A DNA stretch of 64,000 nucleotides from Pusillimonas sp. T7-7 (GTDB lineage Bacteria > Pseudomonadota > Gammaproteobacteria > Burkholderiales > Burkholderiaceae_B). Location: NCBI RefSeq assembly GCF_000209655.1, contig NC_015458.1, positions 868,001-932,000 of the forward strand, in the 5' to 3' direction. Shown here in pieces: positions 56,290-64,000 of the stretch. The notes beneath the pieces were generated by a model that was given only the letters and a program-made list of their open reading frames with translations, searched no databases and had not been told where the DNA came from. Position 1 is the first letter of the stretch; the number at the start of each line of letters is the position of its first letter. A program made the translations under genes and the position numbers.

Positions 56290-57228
56290 TTACTCGGTTT
56301 CGGCGGCGCCCTCGACAGCAGGGTCGCAGGTGCGGGTATCCTGGAAGCTGGCCTGGGTAACGTGGCTGCCAGCGGGTACGTCGTTGATCAGCCAGACATT
56401 GCCGCCTATGGTGCAGCCGCGCCCAAGCGTAACCCGGCCCAATATGGTGGCGCCCGCGTAGATCACGACATCGTCTTCGACGATGGGGTGGCGCGGCAGG
56501 CCCTTTTCAATCTTGCCGTTGGCGTCGGTGGGGAAGCGCTTGGCGCCCAGCGTGACGGCCTGATAAATGCGCACCCCTTTGCCTATGATGGCGGTTTCGC
56601 CTATGACCACACCCGTGCCGTGATCAATGAAGAAGCAGGGGCCGATCTGGGCGCCGGGATGAATATCGATGCCTGTTGCCGAATGGGCCAGCTCTGAGGA
56701 CATGCGCGCGAGCAAGGGCAGGTCTTGCTTGTAGAACTGATGGGCGATGCGGTGGTGGATCATGGCCAGGACACCCGGATAGCACAGCAAGACCTCGTCG
56801 ACGCTGCGGGCAGCCGGGTCGCCCTGATAGGCGGCCAGGACATCGGAGTCGAGCAAGCGGCGCATTTCGGGCAAGGACGAGGCAAACGCCTGTACCAGCG
56901 CTACGGCGCGCGCTTCGATTTCGTCATGGCCGCAGTTTTTGTGCCGCACTTGATAGCGCAGTTCCAGCCTGACTTGACTCAACAGTGCATGCAGCGCCGA
57001 ATCGAGCGTATGGCCTATGTAGAAGTCTTCGCTTTCCTGGCGCAGGTCCAGAGGCCCCAGGCGCATGGGAAACAGCACGCCTTTCAGGTCGTTCAAAATA
57101 TGGCTGATGGCCTGCGGCGAGGGAAATTCACGGCCGCCGGGCTCGCGTGAGCGGCGCTGAGACGCGCGCCAGTCTTGCCGAACGGCATTCAGTGAAGTGA
57201 CGATGGGATTGATGTCGAAAACAGCCAT
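56290..57228 (-). CDS. cysE: Serine O-acetyltransferase
   Basis: This 312-residue cytoplasmic enzyme makes O-acetylserine, the precursor of cysteine. The ATG at 57228 is chosen (MAVFDINPIVTSL); the frame is open 33 codons earlier. The C-terminal half is a left-handed beta-helix with hexapeptide repeats: SSELAHSATGIDIHPGAQIG, FIDHGTGVVIGETAIIGKGVRIYQAVTLGA-type coils. It contains the SAT motif around the catalytic histidine (FIDHGTG). It belongs to the longer SAT subfamily with a helical N-terminal domain of about 190 residues. Confidence 0.92.
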   Translation of the reverse strand: MAVFDINPIVTSLNAVRQDWRASQRRSREPGGREFPSPQAISHILNDLKGVLFPMRLGPLDLRQESEDFYIGHTLDSALHALLSQVRLELRYQVRHKNCGHDEIEARAVALVQAFASSLPEMRRLLDSDVLAAYQGDPAARSVDEVLLCYPGVLAMIHHRIAHQFYKQDLPLLARMSSELAHSATGIDIHPGAQIGPCFFIDHGTGVVIGETAIIGKGVRIYQAVTLGAKRFPTDANGKIEKGLPRHPIVEDDVVIYAGATILGRVTLGRGCTIGGNVWLINDVPAGSHVTQASFQDTRTCDPAVEGAAETE

Positions 57229-57333
57229 AAAAGCAATTTCTCCGGCCTGGATCGGTGTTTTGAGGCGCGCAGGTATGAGCTGCGGGCGTAAAACGTTAAG
57301 ATCGCAGTAAGCGTTAGGGGGAGGCAAACAAAT

Positions 57334-57549
57334 ATGATACCAATCTATTCGCCAAAGTCAGAGTCCGAGGCTGCAGTCATTGTTTCCTTGATGCAGGCCT
57401 ACGAAGTGCCGTTTCTGATGCAGGGGGGCGCCTTCAGCACCATGTATCCGGGGCCGGTAGCCAACAGCCTTAACGAGCAGATATTGCTGGTTGAAGAAGG
57501 GCATGCCGAGATGGCCCGCCAATTGTTGCAACCATTCATGGATGAATGA
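57334..57549 (+). CDS. DUF2007-type small protein
   Basis: This 71-residue protein contains SESEAAVIVSLMQAYEVPFLMQGG and NEQILLVEEGHAEMARQLL, the pattern of DUF2007 proteins (a PII-like fold, sometimes called putative signal-transducing proteins). No signal peptide or membrane segment. It starts 106 bases from the divergent cysE start and after a GGGGGAGG ribosome-binding site. Function unknown. Confidence 0.75.
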   Translation: MIPIYSPKSESEAAVIVSLMQAYEVPFLMQGGAFSTMYPGPVANSLNEQILLVEEGHAEMARQLLQPFMDE

Positions 57550-57570
57550 TGCCTGAGGCATGATCAGGCA
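57550..57570. terminator. Small hairpin between convergent DUF2007 and HxlR genes
   Basis: TGCCTGA at 57550-57556 pairs with TCAGGCA at 57564-57570. It lies at the stop codons of two convergent genes. No T-run follows, so it is a weak 3'-end candidate. Confidence 0.35.
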
Positions 57571-58319
57571 TGCCCGGTGTGCAGGTTTGCCGCAGCAGGG
57601 TCCTGGCTCATCGCACGCTCCGGCAATGCAAAGGCCGAGAAAAATTGGTTCAGCGCCGTGCGTTCGCCGGAGTAGATGGCGGTTCCGGCCGCTACCGCCT
57701 CGTCCACATCATGCTTGCCATAGACCAGATGCAGCATGGTCTGTGGATCGATGGACAGGATGGCGGCTGACTGGACAGCTGTACCCCGGACGATATGCAA
57801 CAGGCCGTGGTCGATACCGGCACTGAATTGATCGTCGCCGAACTGCAATTGAATCGTTACATTGACGCCGCTTGCAGCTATGGGATCGAACATGGCTTTG
57901 AGTGACAGTACGAAGGCATCGACGCCCAGCGGCGCACCGCGCAGAAATGTCGGTGACCGCACCCCCCAGTGCGCCAGTTGCAGCATGATGGGTTCCAGGC
58001 CCTGGCCCCAGTCGGTCAGTTCGTAAACCCAGGCGCTGACCGGCGGCGGCAGTTTGCGGCGGCGCAGTACCTGAGCGGCTTCCAGCTCGTTCAGGCGTTG
58101 GGTCAGGACATTGGGGCTGATGCTTGGCAGGCCGCTGCGCAAGCCGGTGAACCGTTTGGGCCCCAACAGCAATTCACGCACGATCAACAGCGCCCAGCGA
58201 TCTCCGACCAAATCAAGGGCATGTGCGGCGGCGCAGCCATCGTCGTAAGTTCTTCTTGTTGTTTGCATTGCTTTCTGATTTTCAGCTGCCTTATGCACAG
58301 CTTCTGTCGTCTTGTTCAT
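57564..58319 (-). CDS. HxlR-family transcriptional regulator with C-terminal SCP2-like domain
   Basis: This 251-residue protein has a winged-helix HxlR domain (residues 25-120: ALDLVGDRWALLIVRELLLGPKRFTGLRSGLPSISPNVLTQRL) and a second domain (about 130-225) resembling an SCP2 sterol-carrier fold that may bind a lipophilic effector. It is divergent from the SnoaL-VOC gene with a 144-base gap, so it probably controls that gene. An ATG at 58268 is an alternative start. A palindrome lies close to its own start. Confidence 0.85.
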   Translation of the reverse strand: MNKTTEAVHKAAENQKAMQTTRRTYDDGCAAAHALDLVGDRWALLIVRELLLGPKRFTGLRSGLPSISPNVLTQRLNELEAAQVLRRRKLPPPVSAWVYELTDWGQGLEPIMLQLAHWGVRSPTFLRGAPLGVDAFVLSLKAMFDPIAASGVNVTIQLQFGDDQFSAGIDHGLLHIVRGTAVQSAAILSIDPQTMLHLVYGKHDVDEAVAAGTAIYSGERTALNQFFSAFALPERAMSQDPAAANLHTGHA

Positions 58320-58335
58320 AAGGGCAAGTGTACTA

Positions 58336-58352
58336 TGTTAATCCTGATTACA
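58336..58352. promoter_or_regulatory. Candidate operator for the HxlR regulator
   Basis: TGTTAATC-CT-GATTACA is an imperfect palindrome (seven pairs with one bulged T), 16 bases before the HxlR start codon and on the path to the divergent SnoaL-VOC gene. HxlR proteins bind short dyads in such divergent regions. This assignment is inferred from position and symmetry. Confidence 0.35.
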
Positions 58353-58463
58353 TTTTAACTGGTTGTTTTTTAGGACTAACTAATGATAAATTGCCATTCT
58401 GGCTTGGAGCGGCGGAACGGCTGTTAGCTGCATCCAAGCCTTAAATCAACCAGGAGACACATT

Positions 58464-59408
58464 ATGGATGCAGCAGGAAGCAACACGGGGCAGGCTGAGG
58501 TCAAGGCGGCAATCGCAAGCTGGCTGAAAGCCGTTTATTCACGGGATGCAGACGCCATCATCGCGCATTACACGCCCGATCTGGTGGCCTATGACGCTGT
58601 ACTGCAACTGCAGTTCAAGGGGCAGCAGGCTTATAAAGATCACTGGAAGGCCTGCTTTGAGATGTGTGGCGGACCCATGGTGTTTGAACCGAAAGACCTT
58701 GAAGTCCAGGTTTCGGGCGACCTGGCCAATGTGCATGGCCTGATCAGCTGCGGCGGCGCCGATGAAAGCGGCAAAGTCCATTCATCGTGGATGCGCATGA
58801 CCAGCAGTTATCGCAAGGTGGGCGGGAAATGGCTGATTGCCCATGAGCATTTTTCCGCACCGTTCGATATGATGAGCTGGAAGGCGCTGTTCGACCTGGA
58901 CCCAGATCATCCCGACAAGGTCAGGGCGATTCCTTCCGGCATGAGCTCGATCACTCCGCATTTGGTGTGCGCCAACGCATCCGAAGCCATCGACTTCTAC
59001 AAGCGCGCCTTCGGCGCCATCGAGATGGCCAGGCTGGAGGGCCCCGACGGCAAGATTGCCCATGCTTATTTACACATAGGCAATTCCGCCATTTTTCTGT
59101 TCGACGAAAACCCCCAATGGGGCGCGCAAGGTCCCTTGGCGCTCAAGGGTACGCCCGTCAGCCTGCATCTGTATGTGGACAACGCTGATGAGGCAGCCAA
59201 AAAAGCAGTGGCTGCCGGCGCCAAGCAGGTTATGGAGGTCCAGGACATGTTCTGGGGCGACCGCTACGGGATGCTGGAAGACCCTTATGGCCATCGCTGG
59301 TCGGTAGCGACGCACATCAAGGATCTGAGCCCTGAAGAGATCAAGAAGGCGTCCGAAACCATGTTCACCGCAGGCGGCTGCGCGGGCGAGGCTCAACAGA
59401 CGGCATGA
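58464..59408 (+). CDS. SnoaL-like / VOC (glyoxalase superfamily) fusion protein
   Basis: This 314-residue protein has two domains. Residues 10-135 look like a SnoaL/ketosteroid-isomerase fold (IASWLKAVYSRDADAIIAHYTPDLVAYD, then KVGGKWLIAHEHFSAPFD). Residues 158-290 look like a PhnB-type VOC domain (ITPHLVCANASEAIDFYKRAFGAIEMARLEGPDGKIAHAYLHIG, then FWGDRYGMLEDPYGHRWSVATH). VOC enzymes bind metal through histidine and glutamate. An AGGAGACAC ribosome-binding site lies before the ATG. It is divergent from the HxlR regulator. The reaction is unknown. Confidence 0.88.
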   Translation: MDAAGSNTGQAEVKAAIASWLKAVYSRDADAIIAHYTPDLVAYDAVLQLQFKGQQAYKDHWKACFEMCGGPMVFEPKDLEVQVSGDLANVHGLISCGGADESGKVHSSWMRMTSSYRKVGGKWLIAHEHFSAPFDMMSWKALFDLDPDHPDKVRAIPSGMSSITPHLVCANASEAIDFYKRAFGAIEMARLEGPDGKIAHAYLHIGNSAIFLFDENPQWGAQGPLALKGTPVSLHLYVDNADEAAKKAVAAGAKQVMEVQDMFWGDRYGMLEDPYGHRWSVATHIKDLSPEEIKKASETMFTAGGCAGEAQQTA

Positions 59409-59437
59409 GCTCAAGCGGGGCAGCCGCATGGTGCTTA

Positions 59438-60418
59438 TTATGCTTTTGCGGCGGACCCTAGCGTGGGCTTGGCAAGCTGATCATCTGATTCGTCGTTTTT
59501 GAAACGCTGATACAGGGTCGCAACAAGCGGGCCCGAGATGTTGTGCCAGACGCTGAAGATGGCGCTGGGCACGGCGGCCAGCGGCGAGAAGTGGGCCGAG
59601 GCCAGGGCAACGCCCAGGCCGGAATTCTGCATGCCGATCTCAATGGACAGCGTCTTGCGCTTGGCAACCGACAGCCCGGCCAGTTTAGCCAGCCAATAGC
59701 CCAGCAGCAGACCCAGGCCATTATGCAAGACTACGACGGCGAAGATCGTCAGCCCTGTGGTGGCAATCTTTTCCTGGCTGACGGCGACCACCGCGGCAAC
59801 AATCGCCACGATGGACACCACCGATACCAATGGCAGCAAGGCAACGCAGGCCTTGACCTTTTCACGCAGGAATGATTGCGCCACTATACCCAGGATGATG
59901 GGCAGGATCACCACCTGGACAATAGACCAGAACATGGCCGCAGCGTTGACCTCCAGCCATTGGCTGGCAAGCAAATAGATAAGCGCTGGCGTGACCACGG
60001 GCGCCAGCAGCGTGGTGACTGAAGTAATGGCGACGGACAGGGCCACATCGCCGCGTGACAGGAAAGTCATGACGTTGGAGGCGGTGCCGCCGGGGCAGCA
60101 GCCGACCAGAATCACGCCCACGGCGATTTCAGGGGGCAGTTGCAGTGCCGTGCTGAGCAGCCAGGCCAAGGCGGGCATGATGATGAACTGGCCCAGCACG
60201 CCTATGGCTACCGTGCGGGGGCGCTTGAACACCTCGGCAAAGTCGTTCTTGGACAGGGTCAGCCCCATGCCGAACATGATGATGCCCAGCAGCGGCACGA
60301 TATAGGGTGCGATCCATGTGAATTGCTCGGGGGCGAAGAAGGCGAGTATTGCAAAGAGCAATACCCAGATGGCAAATGTTTTGCCAACAAAAGTGCTCAG
60401 GCGGGCGATAGCCTGCAT
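59438..60418 (-). CDS. Bile acid:sodium symporter (BASS) family protein
   Basis: This 326-residue protein has about ten membrane segments. The ATG at 60418 ([22 protein letters not shown]) is chosen; the frame is open 49 codons upstream into arginine/proline-rich sequence of no known family. The motifs [43 protein letters not shown] and [17 protein letters not shown] are typical of the BASS/SBF family, with the E-x3-QN motif in the sodium site. The substrate is probably an organic acid. Confidence 0.92.
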   Translation of the reverse strand: MQAIARLSTFVGKTFAIWVLLFAILAFFAPEQFTWIAPYIVPLLGIIMFGMGLTLSKNDFAEVFKRPRTVAIGVLGQFIIMPALAWLLSTALQLPPEIAVGVILVGCCPGGTASNVMTFLSRGDVALSVAITSVTTLLAPVVTPALIYLLASQWLEVNAAAMFWSIVQVVILPIILGIVAQSFLREKVKACVALLPLVSVVSIVAIVAAVVAVSQEKIATTGLTIFAVVVLHNGLGLLLGYWLAKLAGLSVAKRKTLSIEIGMQNSGLGVALASAHFSPLAAVPSAIFSVWHNISGPLVATLYQRFKNDESDDQLAKPTLGSAAKA

Positions 60419-60750
60419 GGTTGATGTCCTTAATGGGTTTGGGCGACCGAGCTGCATGCCGTGCGGGTGCACAAGGCTGCATAGGCTGGTCTGCCTGACT
60501 AGTCGAATGGGTTGACGCCGCAGTCGGGGTTTGCGGGCGAAACGCGGGGGTGGGCGCGCCGGCAAATGCCGCGCAGATCATGCGCTGGGCAGAAAAAACA
60601 AAGCCGGCGGAGTGTGCCGGCGTATCGCGGTAAACCCTTATTGTACTCCTGTTTTTTATGCTGATTAATCGGTTCGTCATGCTTGCTCATTGCGGCAGGA
60701 TCGGTATTGTCATGGGTGATAATACGGGGCCGCCCCTTTTTGAGTTTTCC

Positions 60751-61686
60751 ATGAGTTTTTCGTCAAACCAGTTGAAAGCCTACGGCTGCCTGGCCTTGTC
60801 CATGTCGCTGGTTGGCGCTTATGTGGCGTTGACCAAACCGTTGGCCCTGGTGCTGCCGGTTTTTCTGCTGGGCTGGATGCGTTTCGGCATAGGCGCGATC
60901 GCCATGTTGCGCTGGATCCGCAAGCCCGCCTCGGAACCGACCCTGTCGGTGCAGACCCGATGGCTGATCTTTCTTGAGTCTTTCCTGGGCAATTTCCTGT
61001 TCACCTTGTGCATGATCGTGGGCGTGAGCATGACCAGCGCGGTGTCGGCCGGCGTAATCATGTCGTCCATTCCCGCTACGGTTGCAGTGCTGAGCCGGGT
61101 GTTCCTGAAGGAAGCGATCAGTGCCAGGGTATGGGCGGCGATAGCTTGCGGCGTACTGGGCATAGGCCTTTTGTCTTTGACGCAGACGCCCGGGACTGGC
61201 AATGCTTTGGATTTGCCGGGCGGCGATTCGTCAAGGCAGTGGCTGGGCAATTTGCTGATCTTTGGCGCCGTGCTGTGCGAAGGCTCTTATGCCGTGATAG
61301 GCAAGAAGCTGACGGCCGTGCTCGGCCCCAAGCGTATCAGCGCGGTCATCAATTTATGGGGTTTCGTACTGATGACGCCCATGGGTTTGTATACGGCGCT
61401 GCAGTTCGACTTTACTGCGGTTGACCCGAGTATGTGGCTGCTCTTGCTGTTCTACGGGCTGGCCGCCAGCGTATGGACGGTCTGGCTGTGGATGGTGGGC
61501 CTGAAGTCGGTGCCTGCCTCGCAGGCAGGCGTCTTTACCGTGATGCTGCCCATCAGCGCCGCCCTGGTGGGCGTGCTGGTGTTGGGTGAAAACCTGGGCG
61601 GCATGCAGCTGTTGGCATTTGCCATCGCCTTGGCCGGTTTGCTGCTTGCTACACTGCCATCGCGGGGCATGAAAGCATCACACTAG
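60751..61686 (+). CDS. EamA/DMT-family permease
   Basis: This 311-residue inner-membrane protein has about ten membrane segments as two EamA repeats (YGCLALSMSLVGAYVALTKPLALVLPVFLLGWMRF and its second copy around WLGNLLIFGAVLCEGSYAVIGKKL). The ATG at 60751 is preferred, since it leaves about 10 residues before the first helix; the frame is open from 60658 and an ATG at 60712 has AGGA before it. Substrate unknown, likely a metabolite exporter. Confidence 0.85.
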   Translation: MSFSSNQLKAYGCLALSMSLVGAYVALTKPLALVLPVFLLGWMRFGIGAIAMLRWIRKPASEPTLSVQTRWLIFLESFLGNFLFTLCMIVGVSMTSAVSAGVIMSSIPATVAVLSRVFLKEAISARVWAAIACGVLGIGLLSLTQTPGTGNALDLPGGDSSRQWLGNLLIFGAVLCEGSYAVIGKKLTAVLGPKRISAVINLWGFVLMTPMGLYTALQFDFTAVDPSMWLLLLFYGLAASVWTVWLWMVGLKSVPASQAGVFTVMLPISAALVGVLVLGENLGGMQLLAFAIALAGLLLATLPSRGMKASH

Positions 61687-63407
61687 TCTTGCGGCGCGCA
61701 GGCGTATTCCACGATCAGTTGGGCTGATGTAATGCCGTTCCATACGTTCAGATCCAGCCTGTAGGCCACGTCGGCACGCTCGGGCAGCATGTCGGCATGA
61801 TTGAACCAGATGGCGTCAAAGCGCTGGTGTCCGCGCTCCAGGCTCAGTTTCAGATGCTTTTCCTTGAGCAGCCGCTGCTGGCGCACCTGGAAGGTGTCGC
61901 GGAAAATCGGTGCGGGAAAACCGGCGCCCCAGACTTGCTGCTGCAGCAGGCTGGCCACTTCGGCATTGGCGTAGCCCGTTTCCAGAGAGCCATCGGTTTC
62001 TATGACGGGATCGAAACTGGCCTTGCCGCTCATTTCCCTGACTGCGCTGTCGAAAGCCTTGATAAATACTTCATAAGCGTCTTCGCGCAGCGTCAGGCCG
62101 GCCGCCATGGCGTGGCCGCCGAATTTAAGAATGATGCCGGGGTGGCGTTTCGAGACCAGATCCAGCACGTCGCGCAGATGCACGTCGGGTATGGATCGGC
62201 CCGAGCCGCGCAGCTCGCCGTCGCCTGCGCGCGCAAAGGCCAGGGTGGGGCGCCAGTAGGTTTCTTTCAGCCGCGAGGCCACCAGCCCCACCACGCCCTG
62301 GTGCCAGTCAGGGTGATACACGCAAACACTGGCTGCGATGGAAGGCTGGGACGTCTGGATGGCCGCCAGCGCCTCTTCGCGCATGGTGGCTTCGATGCCC
62401 CGCCTTTCCTGGTTCATGGTTTCAAGCTGGCGGGCAAGATTCAGTGCTTCGCCTTCGTCGTCGGTGGTCAGGCAATTGATGCCCAGGCTCATGTCGGCCA
62501 GGCGTCCCGCTGCATTGATGCGCGGCCCCAGGGCAAAGCCCAGGTCGAAGCAGCTGGCTTGGCGCGGCTCGCGCCCCGCCACTGCAAACAGGGCGCGCAC
62601 GCCGGCCTGCATGCGTGCGCTGCGCATTTTTTGCAAGCCCTGAGTGACCAGCAGGCGGTTGTTGGCATCCAGCTTGACCACGTCGGCGACCGTGCCCAGC
62701 GCCACCAGGTCGGCCAGATTGTCCAGGCGCGGCCCGCCGTCGGCTGCGTAAACGCCGCGCTGCCTGAGTTCGGCGCGCAAGGCGAGCATCAGGTAGAAAA
62801 TCACGCCCACGCCGGCCAGGTTCTTGGACGGAAAGCCGCAGCCAGGCTGGTTGGGATTCACAATGGCCAGGGCCTGCGGCAAGGTGTCGCCGGGCAGGTG
62901 GTGGTCGGTAATGACGACGTCCATACCCGCCTGTTTTGCCGCTTCCACGCCATCTACGCTGGCAATGCCGTTGTCGACCGTGATCAGCATGTCGGGCTTG
63001 CCCGCCGCATGCTGTACGGCCAGCTCAACCACGGCGGGCGACAAGCCATAGCCGGTTTCAAAACGATTGGGCACCAGAAAGTCCACAATGGCGCCCATGC
63101 TGCGCAAGGCGCGCAGCCCGACCGCGCAAGCCGTTGCGCCGTCGCAGTCGTAGTCGGCCACGATCAGCAGTTTTTTGCGTGCCTGTATGGCGTCGGCCAG
63201 CACTTGGGCCGCATGCTGCACATGGGTCAATTGCCCGGGTGGTATCAGCGCTCCCCAGGCCAGACGGGTTTCGTTGGGGTGCGATACGCCGCGTGCCGCC
63301 CACAGCCGCGAGAGCAAAGGATGTATGCCGGCGCCTTCCAGAGCCTGGCTTGCCTCGAAATTGTTGGAACGCGTGCTTAGTTTTGGGGTGACCACCAATG
63401 GCTCCAT
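61683..63407 (-). CDS. recJ: Single-stranded-DNA-specific exonuclease RecJ
   Basis: This 574-residue enzyme degrades single-stranded DNA 5' to 3' in recombination and repair. The DHH-phosphoesterase motifs are in order: VADYDCDGATACAVG, LITVDNGIAS, VITDHHLPG and GVIFYLML, with DHHA1 and OB-type domains after them (LKFGGHAMAAGLTL). The ATG at 63407 gives a length close to E. coli RecJ (577). It overlaps the conserved gene upstream by 31 bases and the EamA gene by 4 bases at the convergent end. Confidence 0.96.
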   Translation of the reverse strand: MEPLVVTPKLSTRSNNFEASQALEGAGIHPLLSRLWAARGVSHPNETRLAWGALIPPGQLTHVQHAAQVLADAIQARKKLLIVADYDCDGATACAVGLRALRSMGAIVDFLVPNRFETGYGLSPAVVELAVQHAAGKPDMLITVDNGIASVDGVEAAKQAGMDVVITDHHLPGDTLPQALAIVNPNQPGCGFPSKNLAGVGVIFYLMLALRAELRQRGVYAADGGPRLDNLADLVALGTVADVVKLDANNRLLVTQGLQKMRSARMQAGVRALFAVAGREPRQASCFDLGFALGPRINAAGRLADMSLGINCLTTDDEGEALNLARQLETMNQERRGIEATMREEALAAIQTSQPSIAASVCVYHPDWHQGVVGLVASRLKETYWRPTLAFARAGDGELRGSGRSIPDVHLRDVLDLVSKRHPGIILKFGGHAMAAGLTLREDAYEVFIKAFDSAVREMSGKASFDPVIETDGSLETGYANAEVASLLQQQVWGAGFPAPIFRDTFQVRQQRLLKEKHLKLSLERGHQRFDAIWFNHADMLPERADVAYRLDLNVWNGITSAQLIVEYACAPQD

Positions 63408-64000
63408 GTGTTGCGGCTGCCGGGCAGCCATTGGGCCCACCGGCCCAGTGTTGTTGCGGGTGTCAGTTCAACGACGCGGTCGGCGCCGGTCAGGATCAGC
63501 TCGGGCATCTTGCCGCCGGAAAGTGGCGCGAACACGCGCTTTTCAAGTTGGGCCAATGCCGTCAGCCAGCCGCCCCAATCGTGCTTGATGCTGAATTCCT
63601 GCAGGTCTTTGTATACCTGGGTGTCTTGCAGCGCTGTGCCGCCGTCTAGCTGGTTTGCACACGCACCCCCGAACAGCCACAGGCTGTTGATGGGGACCAG
63701 GCCTTGCTGGTAGCGGGCCTGATTGACGGGGTGCTCGAACCACAGCATTTGCACTTCGTTCATCAGGCGACGCCACGGGCGGGAAGCCATGTCTTGCGGC
63801 CACCAGTCGTTGACCGAGCTAATGCTGACCAGCGAGGGGCTGGCACAGACGGGTGCGTAGTCGCCGGGCGGTGCAATCCGCCAATGGCTGGTGTTTGACG
63901 GGCTTAAGTGGAAGCCGACTTCCGCAAACAGTTCTTGAACCGAATTGAACAAGGCTACACTCTGCTCTGGTGTGATGGCCAGTTCGCTGGCGGGCAGCAA
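63377..64000 (-). CDS. Conserved protein upstream of recJ (RpfE/phosphoglycerate-mutase-annotated), 5' end cut by window edge
   Basis: At least 207 residues are open to the window edge, so the N-terminus is missing. The segments WRRLMNEVQMLWFEHPVNQARYQQGLVPINSLWLFGGA and WGGWLTALAQLEKRVFAPL match a betaproteobacterial conserved family that lies just upstream of recJ and is variously labelled phosphoglycerate mutase or RpfE-type regulatory protein. No catalytic motif can be assigned here. It overlaps recJ, indicating co-translation. Confidence 0.7.
   Translation of the reverse strand: MLPASELAITPEQSVALFNSVQELFAEVGFHLSPSNTSHWRIAPPGDYAPVCASPSLVSISSVNDWWPQDMASRPWRRLMNEVQMLWFEHPVNQARYQQGLVPINSLWLFGGACANQLDGGTALQDTQVYKDLQEFSIKHDWGGWLTALAQLEKRVFAPLSGGKMPELILTGADRVVELTPATTLGRWAQWLPGSRNTWSHWWSPQN

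Noticed and set aside
61797..63380. 527-codon plus-strand frame opposite recJ
   Set aside because: recJ has all DHH motifs on the minus strand. The opposite frame is Gln/His/Ala-rich without recognisable domains.

Overview
The window is GC-rich, densely coded bacterial chromosome. The gene order and protein types fit a motile betaproteobacterium of the order Burkholderiales, most likely an Alcaligenaceae member (Bordetella, Achromobacter or Pusillimonas-like). Pointers are the flagellar gene arrangement, the prfB/SDR/lysS block, a SphB1-like subtilase autotransporter, several solute-binding-protein transporters and an RpfE-type gene beside recJ. This placement is inference; no 16S gene lies in the window. 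No tRNA, rRNA, CRISPR array, insertion sequence or prophage was seen.

Bases 1-30,500 are one large flagellar and chemotaxis region. The plus strand carries flgE (cut by the edge), flgF, G, H, I, J, then flgK and flgL behind their own sigma-28 promoter. A chemoreceptor, a small lipoprotein and a second chemoreceptor follow flgL. Facing them on the minus strand is a 13-gene set fliF-G-H-I-J-K-L-M-N-O-P-Q-R, encoding the MS ring, switch, ATPase complex, hook-length control and export gate. fliE is divergent from fliF. A late minus-strand block holds flaG, then fliD-fliS-fliT-(second fliK-like)-(orphan FlhB C-terminal domain). fliA (sigma-28) is divergent from flaG, and fliC (flagellin) lies beyond it with its own terminator. 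Three sigma-28 promoters (flgK, flaG, fliC) share the form TAAAG-N3 / N11 / GCCGTTAA, so the sigma factor and its targets sit together.

Bases 30,600-46,500 hold a two-domain methylglyoxal-synthase-like protein, a 938-residue subtilase autotransporter, lysS, an SDR oxidoreductase and prfB with its programmed +1 frameshift. They are followed by a TDT-family carrier, a TRAP dicarboxylate-type transporter (dctP-Q-M) and a spermidine/putrescine-type ABC transporter.

Bases 46,500-64,000 hold a YhaO/YhaN (SbcD/SbcC-like) nuclease-ATPase pair, a hemerythrin, an AhpD-like peroxidase-related protein and a NitT/TauT-type ABC cassette with an extra family-3 binding protein. Then come serine acetyltransferase, a DUF2007 protein, an HxlR-SCP2 regulator divergent from a SnoaL-VOC fusion, a BASS symporter, an EamA permease, recJ and an edge-truncated conserved gene.

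The features most worth following up are the tandem methylglyoxal synthase whose N-terminal copy has lost its catalytic residues, the flgL-coupled receptor with no ligand-binding domain plus its overlapping lipoprotein, the second FliK/FlhB-C pair in the filament-cap operon, a hairpin displaying a ribosome-binding site before a 7-codon ORF, and a possible lipoprotein-type SphB1-like autotransporter with a nine-aspartate tract.
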